Shown here piece by piece: positions 22,335-33,397 of a stretch of DNA of 64,000 bases. Positions within the stretch are counted from its first letter, which is position 1. Each line of letters starts with the position of its first letter. Both the position numbers and the translations under genes were made by a program. The stretch spans positions 19,095,283 to 19,159,282 of the forward strand of contig JAWZYU010000017.1 of the NCBI GenBank assembly GCA_038380435.1, given 5' to 3'. The notes beneath the pieces are model-generated. The model had not been told where the DNA came from, made no database searches, and saw only the letters and a program-made list of their open reading frames with translations. This DNA is from Ryuthela nishihirai (Eukaryota > Arthropoda > Arachnida > Araneae > Heptathelidae).

Positions 22335-22632
22335 CATATTTATTTATATTTCACTGTAGAATAAAGACAAAGATTTACTTAACTGTAAACAAATATTCCT
22401 AATATTTTAGTCCTGTACAGGGATCATTGGCAAAGGATGGAGTCCTGTTGGACATTGTTCTTTTTGAACATTCCAACAAAGAGAAACATTCGATAAGGAC
22501 TGTACCCTTTGACAATGATTCCTTATAAGGATGGAAATATTAGGCATATTTGTTCACAAGTAAGTAAATCTTTGTCTTAAGTTTATTCTACAGTGAAATT
22601 TGAATAAATGTATATTCTAAGATGGACATGAA
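22335..22632. repeat. Palindromic (foldback) MITE
   Basis: The left half runs from tttcactgtagaataaagac through caaatattcctaatatttt and agtcctgtacagggatcatt; the right half carries the same blocks inverted (for example gtctt-agtttattctacagtg near 22574). The arms are about 140 bp with only a few differences and meet near 22482. Non-coding; its terminal sequence does not match the other MITEs in the window. Confidence 0.78.
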
Positions 22633-23846
22633 TTCAGTTATCATCATCAAATTTTAAACAAACCATGCCTGCCAATTTGATTGATGATAATTAAATTATC
22701 AATAAAAGCAAATGGTAGTAGTGATTGTCATACTAATCCAAATATATGAAAGAATAATTTCAAGAACAAGATCCAGAAGCATTACTTGTGCCATTATCTG
22801 AAATGGTAATAAAAGCAAAAATATGTTTCAGGAGTGGGGGAGGGGGTTTATTGCAGGAAGTAATAAAAGGGAGCTACTTCAAAGCACCAAAAATGCAGCT
22901 ATGAATATTATTGTGTACTAAAATTAAAATTATATATTATGATATCCAAGAGCAGTGTTTAAAAATTCATTGCTACAAAATGTTAAATTAATTGCTTTTA
23001 AAACTTTACATATATTATATATACACTTACAATTATTTTATAAAAGGCAGTCAAAGGAAAAGACATTAGTTGTCTACTAGTGGTGCTTTAATAGCAGTAG
23101 CAATGAAGGCTATTGGTTGTGTCTGTAGTAGTAAATAACCTTCTTCTCCTTATTGTCAGACTTCTACCAATCCAGTTCTTCATCCAGTGATTCCAAACTG
23201 GTGCAAACCATTTTGGTTTAACTCTTCCAGGGCCCCCATCATCTGCAGATGTTGATAAATTCTGAAACCCATTGACCAGAAATGGATACCAATATTTTTA
23301 TTACAACATAAAAATTCAGTGTTTTTTTAAATTTAAATATCTGATTTAATTTTTACACATATGTATATGACTGGAAACAAAATTTTTTTAAATTAAACTA
23401 TTTTGACCTTTTCAATTCATTGTGAAATAAGATTAGTAAAAACTTTTTTTTTGCTGAACAAGTAAAAAGAATAAATGTGCCTCCAGATTCATTCCAGTTT
23501 TTCAGGCTAGACCCTAGAAAGGGCTTGGACATAGTTAAGGTGACCATATGTACTGGTTTAAAATCCTGTGCCCCCCAAAAAAATTAAAAAAAATGTTGCA
23601 GTTGTACCAGTTTTAAAATTTGCCAAATTAATAAAGAGTTAAATATATTCTCAATAACAAGTTACAACAATATAATTTGAGTGGGACACCAGACATATTA
23701 TTTATAACAATGCCAATTAATGGGTAAGAGCTTGTTAATTAATAACAATTTCCAGTTGTTGTGTCCAATGTTTGTTTGTGAGTCTATTTACATATGGGCA
23801 TTGTATATACATAGTTCCCATTAATTGATATCACTTTCACTTTGTG

Positions 23847-24142
23847 TATCTCTGCAAAATTCCCCGCCCTGACCACGGTCAGTAGGGGACATCAATGGGC
23901 TTGGAAAGGCTGCCGTCTGTTGGATGGGACATTAAGCCGTGGCTCTGTGTGTGGGAGAGCCATACCCTGTGCACGTTAAAGAACACGCTGGATGGCCTTG
24001 ACGGGAGGCTATCATCTGTCTCCCAACAGCTGTTCCAGTGGGTCTCCTCTCCCAACCTTCTCTGAGCCTTTGGGGTCCATGTGACCTGGCCATTTAGCCC
24101 ATGGTGTGCAAAAAAGTGCCGCTCAGAGGTAAAACAACCCAA
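23847..24142 (+). mobile_element. SINE1, 5'-truncated, with 12-bp target duplication
   Basis: It begins at tatctctgcaaaattccccg, so the tRNA head is missing, and ends gtaaaacaacccaa. The flanks tttcactttgtg (23835-23846) and tttcattttgtg (24143-24154) differ at one base. Truncation at the 5' end together with a target duplication points to ordinary LINE-driven insertion. Confidence 0.87.
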
Positions 24143-24558
24143 TTTCATTTTGTGAAAAAATCTAATATATATTTTTGTATAATATCTAGAGATTTTATTG
24201 ACAATTTCACTTTGTATGTTTAATCAATTAAATTGTTTGAAATTGGGCTCTATTATAGGTAGGAACTTGAATTTATAGCACAACATAGGGATTTGCAAGA
24301 GGGGTACTTTAAGGAAAAATGCCCTAGTTTAAAAAAAACTGAAAAATCAGCATTTAGGACAATGTTCCTGCTTTTATGTATGGAAAATTGATCATCTTAG
24401 ATATAGTAGAACCTTAAATCCAAAATGACTATTTATGCACATTTTGTTATTAAGGGCACATTTTGTTTTAATTTACTTAATGATAACAATGTAAATGTTA
24501 CTCATATGTACAGCGCATTTGGCAGGTAAAACATTCATTTTTGGAATTTCATTTTTAG

Positions 24559-24829
24559 TGGAAAAACATTATGCTGAAACATGGGATTTCGAAGTATTGC
24601 CAGCTACATTTTTGCAGTATGATATCAGCTTAGGATGTGGTTTCCAAAACAAAAATTTTAGTGTCCAGCTTGAATTTTCTATCAACAGAGGTCGTAGTTG
24701 GTCACCAGTTGCCCCAGCTTGTGTTCCTCCTGATGTTGGATGCAATGGGTACTCTTCTGGAACTTTTCACACTTCTGAACAATATGCAAATTGGACAAGA
24801 GTCACTGTGCTCCTTCCACAGCGAGCTAT
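24559..24829 (+). CDS. RELN: Reelin exon 9 (repeat 4, A subrepeat)
   Basis: The exon is 271 bp and encodes EKHYAETWDFEVLPATFLQY, DISLGCGFQNKN, the Asp box LEFSINRGRSWSPV, ACVPPDVGCNG and ANWTRVTVLLP (the WxRxTVxLP motif). The YAETWDF and WTRVTV motifs closely match repeat 4A of vertebrate reelin as remembered. Phase 1 in, phase 2 out at AT|GTAAGT. Confidence 0.96.
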
Positions 24830-25624
24830 GTAAGTTTATACTTTTCAAGATTTAAGCTTCAAAATTTGTAGCAAATGCAACGAAATAAATTTATTTAATA
24901 ATTAATTATTTAAATGATTATTAAAAATTATTCAACAAAATAATTAAAAAATGTAATTAAATACAATGATGTTTAAGTAAATAGTAATATCACCATGTGG
25001 TAAGCCAAGAAAAAGTTTGCTTGGTATCAGTTTTGATTCTAATGTACATGTTACCTAGAAGGATTGTGAAATGTCTTCTTAATGGATGGAGTCAATACCA
25101 GGAGAGTTTTTTTTTTCTAATTTCCAATGATAAAACAGATAAAAATAAATCTTTGAATTAATATTATTGGCTCAATAATTATATCATCTTCTGTTTTCAG
25201 AGTTGTATTTCTTTCTCCATCATATGATAATGAATGTAAATTTTACCTGTTATTGTGTCTTAGTGGTTTTTCTTGTCAGCAGTTGTCAAGTATCTGTGCT
25301 AAATAAAATTTTCATTTCCTTAATGGATTATGTAGAGTTGTTTAAAAATAAGTGTACAAAGTGTTTTTTTAAAAAAAACTGGTTTTAATTATTACAAGTA
25401 TTTAAATGGCTTATTGCTATTTTTTTTACATAATCTCATAATAGTTTCAAACATTTATCATGGTGTGGTAATTAATCTTATTAACTTGATTTTTGAACAA
25501 CACCTGTATACACATTACAGAAACTGTTAAAAAGATTATTTTTATGAATGGTCAATAAATTGAATATTTTAAAATAATTATTTTTTGCAACATATATATA
25601 TATGTGTGTGTATGTGTTTCTCAG
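24830..25624 (+). other. Reelin intron 9
   Basis: 795 bp, GTAAGT donor, GTTTCTCAG acceptor preceded by (TA)n/(TG)n at 25592-25617. I see no mobile element; the sequence is AT-rich throughout. Confidence 0.85.
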
Positions 25625-25762
25625 ATCTCCAATAACAAGATTCCGATGGATGGAAACTTTGAAATCAACTGGCCATTCGTGGGCTTTGGATAATGTCTAC
25701 TTGGGTGATGGATGCCCATGGTTGTGCTCTGGACATGGCGCTTGTATTGGTCATAAATGTGT
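25625..25762 (+). CDS. RELN: Reelin exon 10 (end of repeat 4A, EGF module 4)
   Basis: The exon encodes SPITRFRWMETLKSTGHSWA, LDNVYLGDG and the EGF start CPWLCSGHGACIGHKC. Its donor could be placed at several GT pairs in gtgtgtatgt. Only GT|GTATGT (25763) keeps the frame into exon 11 and is also the best consensus, giving HKC-V-CDPGF across the junction. Phases 2 in and 2 out; 138 bp, so symmetric. Confidence 0.93.
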
Positions 25763-26175
25763 GTATGTATTAACAATTTTAAATTTAGATTATAAGGATA
25801 TAACTAATCCTATCATCTAAAAATTATTAAAATTTATCAAACTAATCATTATTTTATTATTTGATGTTGAAATTGCAAAAGTATTTCATAATTTGTCTTT
25901 TTTGGTATTCAGTTAATTAGAATGTATTGAAAATTTACTTTAACCTCAAACACTATTTCTTGGCAATAGAATTCTAAACAATGACCAATAAGCTTTTATT
26001 TGTTAAATAATATGTTTTTTTTCTCTTCTGGATATAATTTAATCCTATTCTAAGTATATAGTAATTGAAGTGGCTTAAAAGTTTGTCAAACTCAATGGAA
26101 CATAGTTAGTATGAACATTTTCATATGAAAGTGATTATAGAATTATACCCCTACAACTTATTTTTTTATAATCAG
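25763..26175 (+). other. Reelin intron 10
   Basis: 413 bp, splitting the EGF module. GTATGT donor and TATAATCAG acceptor. No repeat recognised. Confidence 0.85.
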
Positions 26176-26353
26176 GTGTGATCCTGGATTCAAAGAACCA
26201 CATTGTGTTCCTAGTGAGTCCTTGCCCTGTGAACTAAGAGATACATTTGATATCACAGCTTTCAATATAACACGTTGGCCACAAATCTTTGGAGGTGAGA
26301 TCAGCACAAGATGTGGTGCATTAGTTAGTGGAACTGCACTGACTTTCTATAAG
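26176..26353 (+). CDS. RELN: Reelin exon 11 (EGF 4 end, repeat 4B start)
   Basis: One base completes Val, then CDPGFKEPHC finishes the EGF module. The linker VPSESLPCE is followed by LRDTFDITAFNITRWPQIFG, GEISTRCGALVSGTALTFYK, the normal B-subrepeat start. 178 bp, phase 2 in and 0 out at AAG|GTAATA. An NIT tripeptide is a possible N-glycosylation site. Confidence 0.95.
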
Positions 26354-26929
26354 GTAATAATAAATTGCAAATAATCCAAATTATAATTTTTCTTTTCCAT
26401 TGTAACATTCTATTTTTATGGTATTAAAGAGGATTATAACATCAAAGAAATATTCACCATTAAAATGTACTTGTAAGCTCTGATCATAATTGTACAATTA
26501 TCAAAGCTTTGTATGATGAATATTGTAATTGGTAATTACTTTTGCTTAAAATTTTTATTAAAATTTCTGCATTAAGATTTGTTTATGGCAAGTTTTTTGC
26601 AAATACTACACTTCCTGATTAATTCAATTGTATTTAATAAAGATATTGTATAATGTAGTTTCATTTATTTAAAACTAAGTTTAGTAATCTGATAAAAGAT
26701 TAACTAGCTAAATTTAACTAAGCTAACCTAAATTTTGAAAAGTGTGTGAAAAGTACTGTAAAAAGGAAATTTTGAAGAAACTGCATTCATTTGTTGTTCA
26801 GGAAGATCATTAAAATAAGTGGCATTTGGGTTGTTTAGACTGTTTGAATTTGTTTTGGGATTTTAGGATTTTAATATAATGCTAAAATTATCAGATTATT
26901 TTAAATCTAGTGTGCTGATGAATGAAAAA

Positions 26930-27215
26930 AATATAAATTAAAAAAATTTAAAAATTACCGATCTTCCTAAAGGACTCTAAAAAGTAGAAAATAAACCTAA
27001 AGCATATCGATGGTGCAATCAGTCACTGAGTTCGTATTTATTTCAAAGAAAGATAGGGCATTGATTCACCTACTCAGCAAGATTGCTGACACCCTATCTT
27101 CCTTTGAAGAGAATACAAACTCAGTGACTGATAGCACCATCGATATGCTTTAGGTTTATTTTCTGCTTTTTAGGGCCCTATAGGAAGATAGGTATTTTTA
27201 AAATTTTTAATTTAT
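26930..27215. repeat. Foldback MITE, family B, copy 1
   Basis: The arms share blocks such as agaaaataaacctaaagcat, atcgatggtgcaatcagtca and ctgagttcgtatt, found inverted in the right half (aatacaaactcagtgactga, caccatcgatatgctttagg). The arms extend outward into gatcttcctaaagg / cctataggaagat. A second copy lies at 59150-59390 in a comparable context. Confidence 0.82.
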
Positions 27216-28000
27216 ATTTTTTTTGCTATCACTAAAAACACCTACCTTCAAAAACTTTCATTATATACGACTCATAAACATTGAGCACATGACAGCACAA
27301 AAAGCTCAAACATGACTACAAAATGGGGGTAACCATTTTGTAGTCATGTTTGAAGTAGCCCATGACATTGGAGACGTCATAAGCTTTAACTTGAGTTATG
27401 ACTCATTAAAGTTGGATCCCACCAAAATCTTCCCCCCCTCCATTTTATCAGGGAGGAATAGTGGGAGCAAAATTCAAAATAGTTTATAACCATCATTATA
27501 TGAGCTTTCATTTGACATCTATATCATAGCCTATGACATTCCCCTTGTCAGAAGCTTTCATTTGATATATATTTGGCCCTTGCATTCAGAAAATATAGTA
27601 GAATGACTTTCATATTTCCTGTTTTTTAGGGGGAAGAAACCAAGGGGGCCAATTTTTTTATGCCAATGACATTCCTTACATCACAAGCTTTTATTTGACA
27701 TATGCTATATTTGAATTCAGGAGATATAGGGAAACAATAATTTTCATCTCCTCCTTTTTTAGGGTGGAAGAAGGCATGGGGGCTCAATATTTTGTAGCCT
27801 AGGACATTCCCCATGTCAGAAGCTTTCATTTGACATATGGCTTGTTACTTTTGGCCTTCTCATTCTGCAGATATAGCTTAAGAATAGTTTTCACATTTCC
27901 CTTTTTTAGGGAGGAAGAAAGCACAGGGGGTCAATTTTTAATAGCCTATGACACTCCCTGTGTCACAAGCTTTCATTGGTGCATAAATCATTAAGTTTCT
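27216..28000 (+). repeat. Unclassified repeat with about four 120-160 bp tandem units and a hairpin
   Basis: A hairpin at about 27311-27358 pairs aaacatgactacaaaatgg with ccattttgtagtcatgttt. From about 27520 a unit recurs four times (around 27525, 27655, 27795, 27945): agcctatgacattccc, then gtcagaagctttcatttga, then a tatag(g)gaa block, then ttttttagggagg-agaaa and gggggtcaattttta. The opening part (27230-27420) recurs on the minus strand at 58795-58915. Type unknown. Confidence 0.7.
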
Positions 28001-28982
28001 CCATCATGTTGGAAAGATATGGGGGAACAATGTTTTGCCAAATCCACCAACCAATCAACTGACAACCCAACAAATCAACCAACAGACAATTGGCCAACTG
28101 ACAAATGTCAAAGCCAAAAGCAATAGGAAGATAGGTAAAAATAAAATTCACACCCAGAAAGTTTAAAGTAAGATAGTGTAATGTGAAGATTGAAAGTTGA
28201 ATTTCAAAAAGATATTTTGGCCAATCAATTTTAAGAAAAATCACTTTCACAATTTTAGATGATGAACTATGTGATGAAGTAAGAAACTAGATATGACTAT
28301 ATATAATATCAAATAGAAACAAAAATTCTAATCTCACTGTTATGTCCATGGTTAAATTTGCAAAATCATTTAGTCAGCTTTTTTGTATTTCTATATGAGA
28401 AAAATAGTTTGGGCTAGTAACAAGCAAGCATATGTACTCAATTAATGCAGCCATAGATGCTAGAGATGTCAAAAAAATTTATCACATCAAATCATGTCTG
28501 AATATAAAAAAAGTAGAGGGGAGCAAGTGATCCAAGTGAATGGGAGGTGGGCTAAGATTGTATCAGAATACCATTTCACTAAAGAACTTTCCTCTTTTTC
28601 AGTATTCTGTAAAAAAATTGTGAAAAATATGTGTAATACATATGTTTTTCATTTTTTAACTTCAATTCTGATTGCTAACATTCTTAAAGAGAGGGCCATG
28701 CTCTCTCTCCATACCTTTTAATCCTGGGTCCCATCCATCTCTAGATCTGCATAAAAACAACTATATAAGTAAGCACACTTTTTCATTCATTTGAAAAAGT
28801 GTCTTTATTACATGCCTAATGTTATTTATTTAGAGTGTTAGTTTCATAATAATAAATGTAGCTTAACTGTTGTTTTTGTTACCCAAGTATTAATTTTTGT
28901 AGCTATACTATTACGTCATGCAAAATAAATGCATTTATTTTTAATGTATTCATTCTTTTTAAATCTTTTCTATTTCATACAG

Positions 28983-29153
28983 GATGGGGTGCGTATGGTA
29001 GTGACTCAAGATTTAGATCTGTCTGCAGCTCAGCTTATCCAGTTTGTCTTGAAATATGGCTGTCGTGCTTCAGTGCCACCCTCTGTAACTCGTGGAAATG
29101 GCATACTTCTTCAATACTCAAACAATGGTGGAATTACGTGGCATTTGCTAAAG
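28983..29153 (+). CDS. RELN: Reelin exon 12 (repeat 4, B subrepeat with Asp box)
   Basis: The exon encodes DGVRMVVTQDLDLSAAQLIQ, FVLKYGCRASVPPS, NGILLQYSNNGGITWHLLK. The RM-VTxDLDL and YSNNGGITWHLL blocks are textbook reelin B-subrepeat motifs. 171 bp, phase 0 at both ends, starting after CATACAG and ending at AAG|GTATGA. Confidence 0.96.
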
Positions 29154-29395
29154 GTATGAAAATATGAGTGAGATATGTACATCTGTAATGAAATACTGAA
29201 TGTGTTAAGAAATTTTTATTATTTTTATAGCTAAAACCATTTTTCAGAATTTTATACCTTTTGCTATTTCAGAAATATCTGATATTCAAAAAGTGTTAAG
29301 TACAGATATAGTGAAAGTTGCATCTTCATTTGCTACCTTAAAATAGCCATTGAAAGAAGAAAAAAGAAAGATTTATAAATTAGTTGCATGATTAA

Positions 29396-29925
29396 GGGTT
29401 GTATTGTTTTGCCTCTCATTAGCACTTTTGTGCACACAATGGGCTTAATGGCCATTGTGTGCACAAGGCCTCCACTGCTCAGTTGAGTAGGAGTTCCACT
29501 GAATGGCTGGAAGCTTCCCATTCTTCCCAACATACTATTGTATGTTTGGCACAATAGCCTTAGTTGCTGTTGGCCTTAGTTGCTGTTGACCTTAATGCTT
29601 AGTTGCTGTTGGCCTTAATGCTTAGTTGCTGTTGGCCTTAATGCTTAGTTGCTTTAGTTGCTGTTGGCCTGCTTAGTTGCCTGTTGTGCCATTAAACCCC
29701 AAACAACCAACCCAACATACTCTTTAATGTGCACAAGGCCACATGGCTTAATGTCCCATATGAAGAATGGTAGCATTCCAAACCCATTAGTATCCCCTTT
29801 CTCATTTGGGACAGGAGTTAGTGGAGATAAATCTCAATACTAAGACAGTTGGGACTCAAGCCTAGGAACATCAGGTTATAAGCCCTACACACTACCAATT
29901 GAACCAACTCTCATACTGGATTAAT
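29396..29925 (-). repeat. SINE1, old reverse copy, split
   Basis: On the minus strand the 5' half (29925 to 29700) reads ttggttcaattggtagtgtg, a B box aggcttgagtccc, attgagatttatctc and tgggacattaagcc. The 3' half (29560 to 29396) ends tgtgcacaaaagtgctaatg and ggcaaaacaatacaaccc. Between them lies about 135 bp of tandem repeat that is not part of the SINE. More diverged than the plus-strand SINE1 copies, so older. Confidence 0.78.
29561..29695 (+). repeat. Tandem repeat, 23-24 bp unit
   Basis: The unit cttagttgctgttggcctta(atg) is present about five to six times with small length changes, between the two halves of the old SINE1. The SINE's own ggcctt motif may have been the seed. Confidence 0.85.
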
Positions 29926-30246
29926 AAAGATGTCATAGCTAATTTTAATCTAAATTCTAGGACTACCAACTGTTGATTAAATTGGCATGTCTACTGTGAG
30001 CTCAGCATTGTACTTTACAATTTCTCATAAAAGTGATCCCATCACTTCAGGTGTTCTATTGTTGAGCTACCAGCTTCCAAACAAAATTTTCACAAATCAA
30101 TAACTACTCTAAGTGACATTAAAATATATTTCCTGGATGATGCACAAACCACAAGAAGCTTTTATTGTTTGGATCTCTTCAAGTCAGTCTTAAGTCTAGA
30201 GATATTAATATATTTATATAGTTCATAGCCTTTGTTAGTAGAAATC

Positions 30247-30335
30247 GTGATTGGCAGCCAATAGCTCAGTGATAAAGCACCCGATTTATTATCAAGAAAT
30301 TATAGGTTTGTGTCCCAACTGACTCAAGATAACTT
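30247..30335 (+). repeat. tRNA-like SINE head
   Basis: A-box-like tagctcagtgataaagcacc and B-box-like aggtttgtgtccc at tRNA spacing, followed by ccaactgactcaagataact, reminiscent of the SINE1 post-head region. There is no intact cloverleaf. A fragment of a third SINE group or a very old SINE1. Confidence 0.45.
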
Positions 30336-30507
30336 TATCACTTATTTTAAAACCGTTTTTCAATCTGTAGGTGCTTGCCCATGAATTATTAGTGATAAAT
30401 TACTACTTATGTTAAAAAAAACTCTTATTTTTTTCACTTTTTTAACATTTCATTAAGCAAATGCTTTTTGTAAATTAATAATTTGGTTCTTTTTGCATCT
30501 TTTTCAG

Positions 30508-30619
30508 GAATTGCACTTCTCTGCAGAAACACCTCCTCGATATTTCATTATACCAATCAAAGACCCAAATGTTCAAACAAATGCAACTCGACTGAGATTC
30601 TGGCAACCATATCATAGTG
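30508..30619 (+). CDS. RELN: Reelin exon 13 (repeat 4, B subrepeat), followed by a GC donor
   Basis: The exon encodes ELHFSAETPPRYFIIPIKDP, NVQTNATRLRFWQPYHSG. Phase 0 in, phase 1 out. The end that best preserves the protein is at 30619, giving the donor GCAAGT, the standard form of GC-AG introns. The only in-phase GT alternative (30617, GTGGCA) is a poor site and would change YHSG to YHR. An NAT tripeptide is a possible N-glycosylation site. Confidence 0.92.
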
Positions 30620-33397
30620 GCAAGTCAATATATATTTTTATTTCTTCTTAATAGTTGACAGTTTTTATAGTTATACAGTTTTAATAAACTATAAATGTGT
30701 AAGTTTATAGATGAATTACATATAATATAATGAAAGCACCGTGTACATATCATAAATTTATAACACTGCATATAAGCTGTTGTTTTATTTATATACAGTG
30801 TTATAGAGTTTTATTAAATTTATGAATGACATATTTTATGCATTGTGGACATATATTTTATATATAGTTATAGAATAGCATACATTTTTGCATCTTTGCA
30901 TTTTTTTTCTTTCCACATTTTTTACATATTTGTTAACAGTGAATTATTATCTGATGGTTTTCTTCAAGACAACAAATTTACCATTGTGAGGACAAGAAAT
31001 CATTAAACATGAATTTTGCATTTCACTTTATTTTCATGGAACATAAAGATAAAAATCTTGCATGTGGGATTACATAGTTTAATAGCTTTTGAATTAAAAT
31101 GTGATTTTCTGATTATGTTAATTATGTTTTGAATTCTTGCTATGCTCGTCTTTGTTTTTGCTTCCATGGTATTAGAAAAACATTGTTTCAGTTTTCAAAG
31201 GTATTATACGATGATCTTTTTAAATCCAGAAAATGTTTTTAAATTTCCAATTCAAAGAATTTTATGTACAAAATATATTTTCTAATAAAATTCTCCATAT
31301 TAAACTGCCTTTTTTTTTCTTTCCAAAATCATGACAATGAAATGATTCTTTTTCTAAAGCCAATATGTATTTAATAGCAAGGACATTTATTTGCAGAAGT
31401 AGTTTATTTTGATATTAGTCAAACTGGAAACAGCTGTTGGAAGTAATTGTCTCTATTTCACTGTTTGTGTTAACTTCAAAGTTTTTTTTATTTTTTTAAT
31501 CATTGAAAAATATCACATATCAACTTTAGCATTGCAAAAACATGTTCATCAAATAATATTGGTATATTTTAGTTCTGCTTTTGAGAAAATATGTTTTCTC
31601 TTGCAAAATTTTGTGGACCACAAATAGAAAATGATTTTTAAAATAATTGTGTTAAATTGTTGTACTAAATTTTTACTGCCTGACAAAATTGGTAGTTGGG
31701 GAAAGTAGAAATTTCTTGCTTTGGTGGAGAAAGAAATATTTCTTATCTTAGAAAAGAGCAACAAAGTAATTGTAGCAATGGAAAGGGGTGAGAAAGAAGT
31801 AGAAGTGTTTTTAATGAGTAGTAAATAATGTAAGATCATCTCCTATTAAAAGTAACGAGCTAATATTTTCACTTTGTTGTGTCTGCAAATATTAATTTTT
31901 TTTTCTTTTTAGAGATAAATTAAAAATTCTTTTGTTTTGTATGCACACTGATGAAATATTACTATTGCATTTTCTGAATCCCCTGATAGCTTTAATAATG
32001 CCCTATGATGGTGGAAAAGTTTAAAAAATTCTAAAACTTTAAATGGATATTGAAAATGATATACACAGTCATATCAGAATAATATGACCACCTACCTAGC
32101 TACTATTTACAGTTCTATGTATGATAGGTGGTCATATTATTCTGATATGACTGTGTATATGTATACTAGAATTAGAAAATTTGATGGTGAAGTGTGATGA
32201 TCAAAAGTTTACATTAGAAGCAATAACCTTCACCCAATGAAAGAAAAAAAAATTCAATGTTGGAGAGTAAAGAAGAAATTTTGACTGCATTTTTAAACTT
32301 TACATTTTTTGATTGTTGCAGAGTAAATTTTCAGTGTTGGTGTGCAAAGAAGAAATTTTGACAGCATTTTTGAACTTTACATGGGAAAAAATTTAGGGTA
32401 ATATGGAGAAAATGAGTCCAAGCAAAAATATTATTAAATGTGGAAAAACATTAAATCAGAGCAAATTTTCAGAGCAAAATAAAATGATAAGCAATGTATA
32501 TGCAAATAAAATTTTGAATATTTTCATAATACATAGATATATTTATATTTCCAAATATAATTAGCATCAGAATATCTGATTACATATTAAGAATTTGTAT
32601 TTAATAAAATATTTATAAAATTAATTCTATATAGCTTGTGCATAGTTAATTGCAAAACAAAAATATTTGAGGGAAGTTTGTATTTCAAAACACTAATTAA
32701 TAAAAATAAATAAAAATAAATACCTCCTCATAAGGCAATTGAAAAATTGAATGCCCATTAAATATTCATATGTATGTTGGATAAAAACAAAATGAAGTTT
32801 TCTGTATTTCAATAGTTTCAAATGCATTATTTCAGAAGTAGAATGATATGGCTTTTCTAATGTCTTAAAATTACTGAAAGTTGAGGACATTTGATAATTG
32901 CCTGATTTTGCCAAGCTGCATTTGTTCATTGTAAGGTTATTTTTTAAAGTGGATGGATGTCATCAAGCTGATAATCAGCATGATATTAATTGTGGAAAAT
33001 TATTGATATAAATGCTAATGTAGAGTATTTTAAAATAGAAAAGTGATATCTCAACCAATAAAGCATTCAGCATGTACTATAACTGAAAGTTTTGAACTGT
33101 TTTCCATTATTATTTGTTTCTGCATTTAATAATCATTTACATTATGTAATAAGGGTTTCTTGTATTGTGTCAAATGAAATAAAGTCTTCCTGGTGTAGTG
33201 GTTAGTGTATCTGACTATATAAGCCAATGGGTGCAACTTTGTATAAGTATTTTAATATTGCATGATATACCAATATAAGACTGAGAGTTTCTCTATAGCC
33301 TCTGGCTTTGTGTTGTTGAAAGCTTCACTTCCTTTTTAAAAGAATTAATTCTACTAGATATATTTTAAAGTTAATAATTTTCCTTTTTGTCATTTAG
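30620..33397 (+). other. Reelin intron 13 (GC-AG)
   Basis: Donor GCAAGT, acceptor TTTGTCATTTAG. It contains a small palindromic MITE (32064-32155) and a tRNA-like fragment (about 33185-33250, gtagtggttagtgtatctga). The stretches 30620-32060 and 32160-33180 are AT-rich. Near-duplicate segments occur at about 32250-32300 and 32320-32375 (agtaaagaagaaattttgac / gtgcaaagaagaaattttga). Confidence 0.8.
32064..32155. repeat. Palindromic MITE, family C, copy 1 (92 bp, TA-flanked)
   Basis: Both ends read cacagtcatatcagaataat-atgaccacct from outside in, forming nearly perfect arms of about 33 bp around a short centre, flanked by TA. This end sequence and the TA target are typical of Tc1/mariner-mobilised MITEs. 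The second copy is at 58261-58339. Confidence 0.88.

Larger units (their letters stand above)
20706..24558 (+). other. Reelin intron 8: two SINE1 copies and a foldback MITE
   Basis: GTAAGA donor and TTTTTAG acceptor. It holds SINE1 copies (21112-21493 and 23847-24142) and a palindromic MITE (22335-22632). A weak hAT-like start (aaggtgaccatatgtactgg) lies near 23540, without a confirmed partner end. The stretches 20710-21098, 21510-22330, 22640-23530 and 24160-24558 show nothing else I recognise. Confidence 0.8.
26354..28982 (+). other. Reelin intron 11: foldback MITE plus unclassified tandem repeat
   Basis: GTAATA donor and TTTCATACAG acceptor. It contains a foldback MITE (about 26930-27215) followed directly by an unclassified repeat block (27216-28000) that recurs near 58.7-59.4 kb. 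The stretches 26360-26930 and 28000-28980 show no recognised element. Confidence 0.78.
29154..30507 (+). other. Reelin intron 12: decayed SINE1 split by a tandem repeat, and a tRNA-like SINE
   Basis: GTATGA donor and TTTTTCAG acceptor. It contains an old reverse SINE1 in two halves (29396-29560 and 29700-29925) with a 23-bp tandem repeat between them, and a tRNA-like SINE fragment (30247-30335). The rest is plain AT-rich sequence. Confidence 0.78.

Noticed and set aside
23535..23700. hAT-like MITE beginning aaggtgaccatatgtactgg
   Set aside because: Only one end looks right; no matching inverted end or 8-bp duplication found, so not called as a feature.
27525..28000. Regular repeats that might suggest a CRISPR array
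   Set aside because: Units are 120-160 bp, diverged, without short identical repeats and unique spacers, and no cas genes exist; animal genome.
30617..30622. GT donor (GTGGCA) for exon 13 in place of the GC donor
   Set aside because: Same phase but a poor donor; it would remove the conserved SG after QPYH. Kept only as a fallback if RNA shows it.
31409..31839. Overlapping short open frames on both strands in intron 13
   Set aside because: Low-complexity AT-rich sequence without recognisable domains or splice signals.
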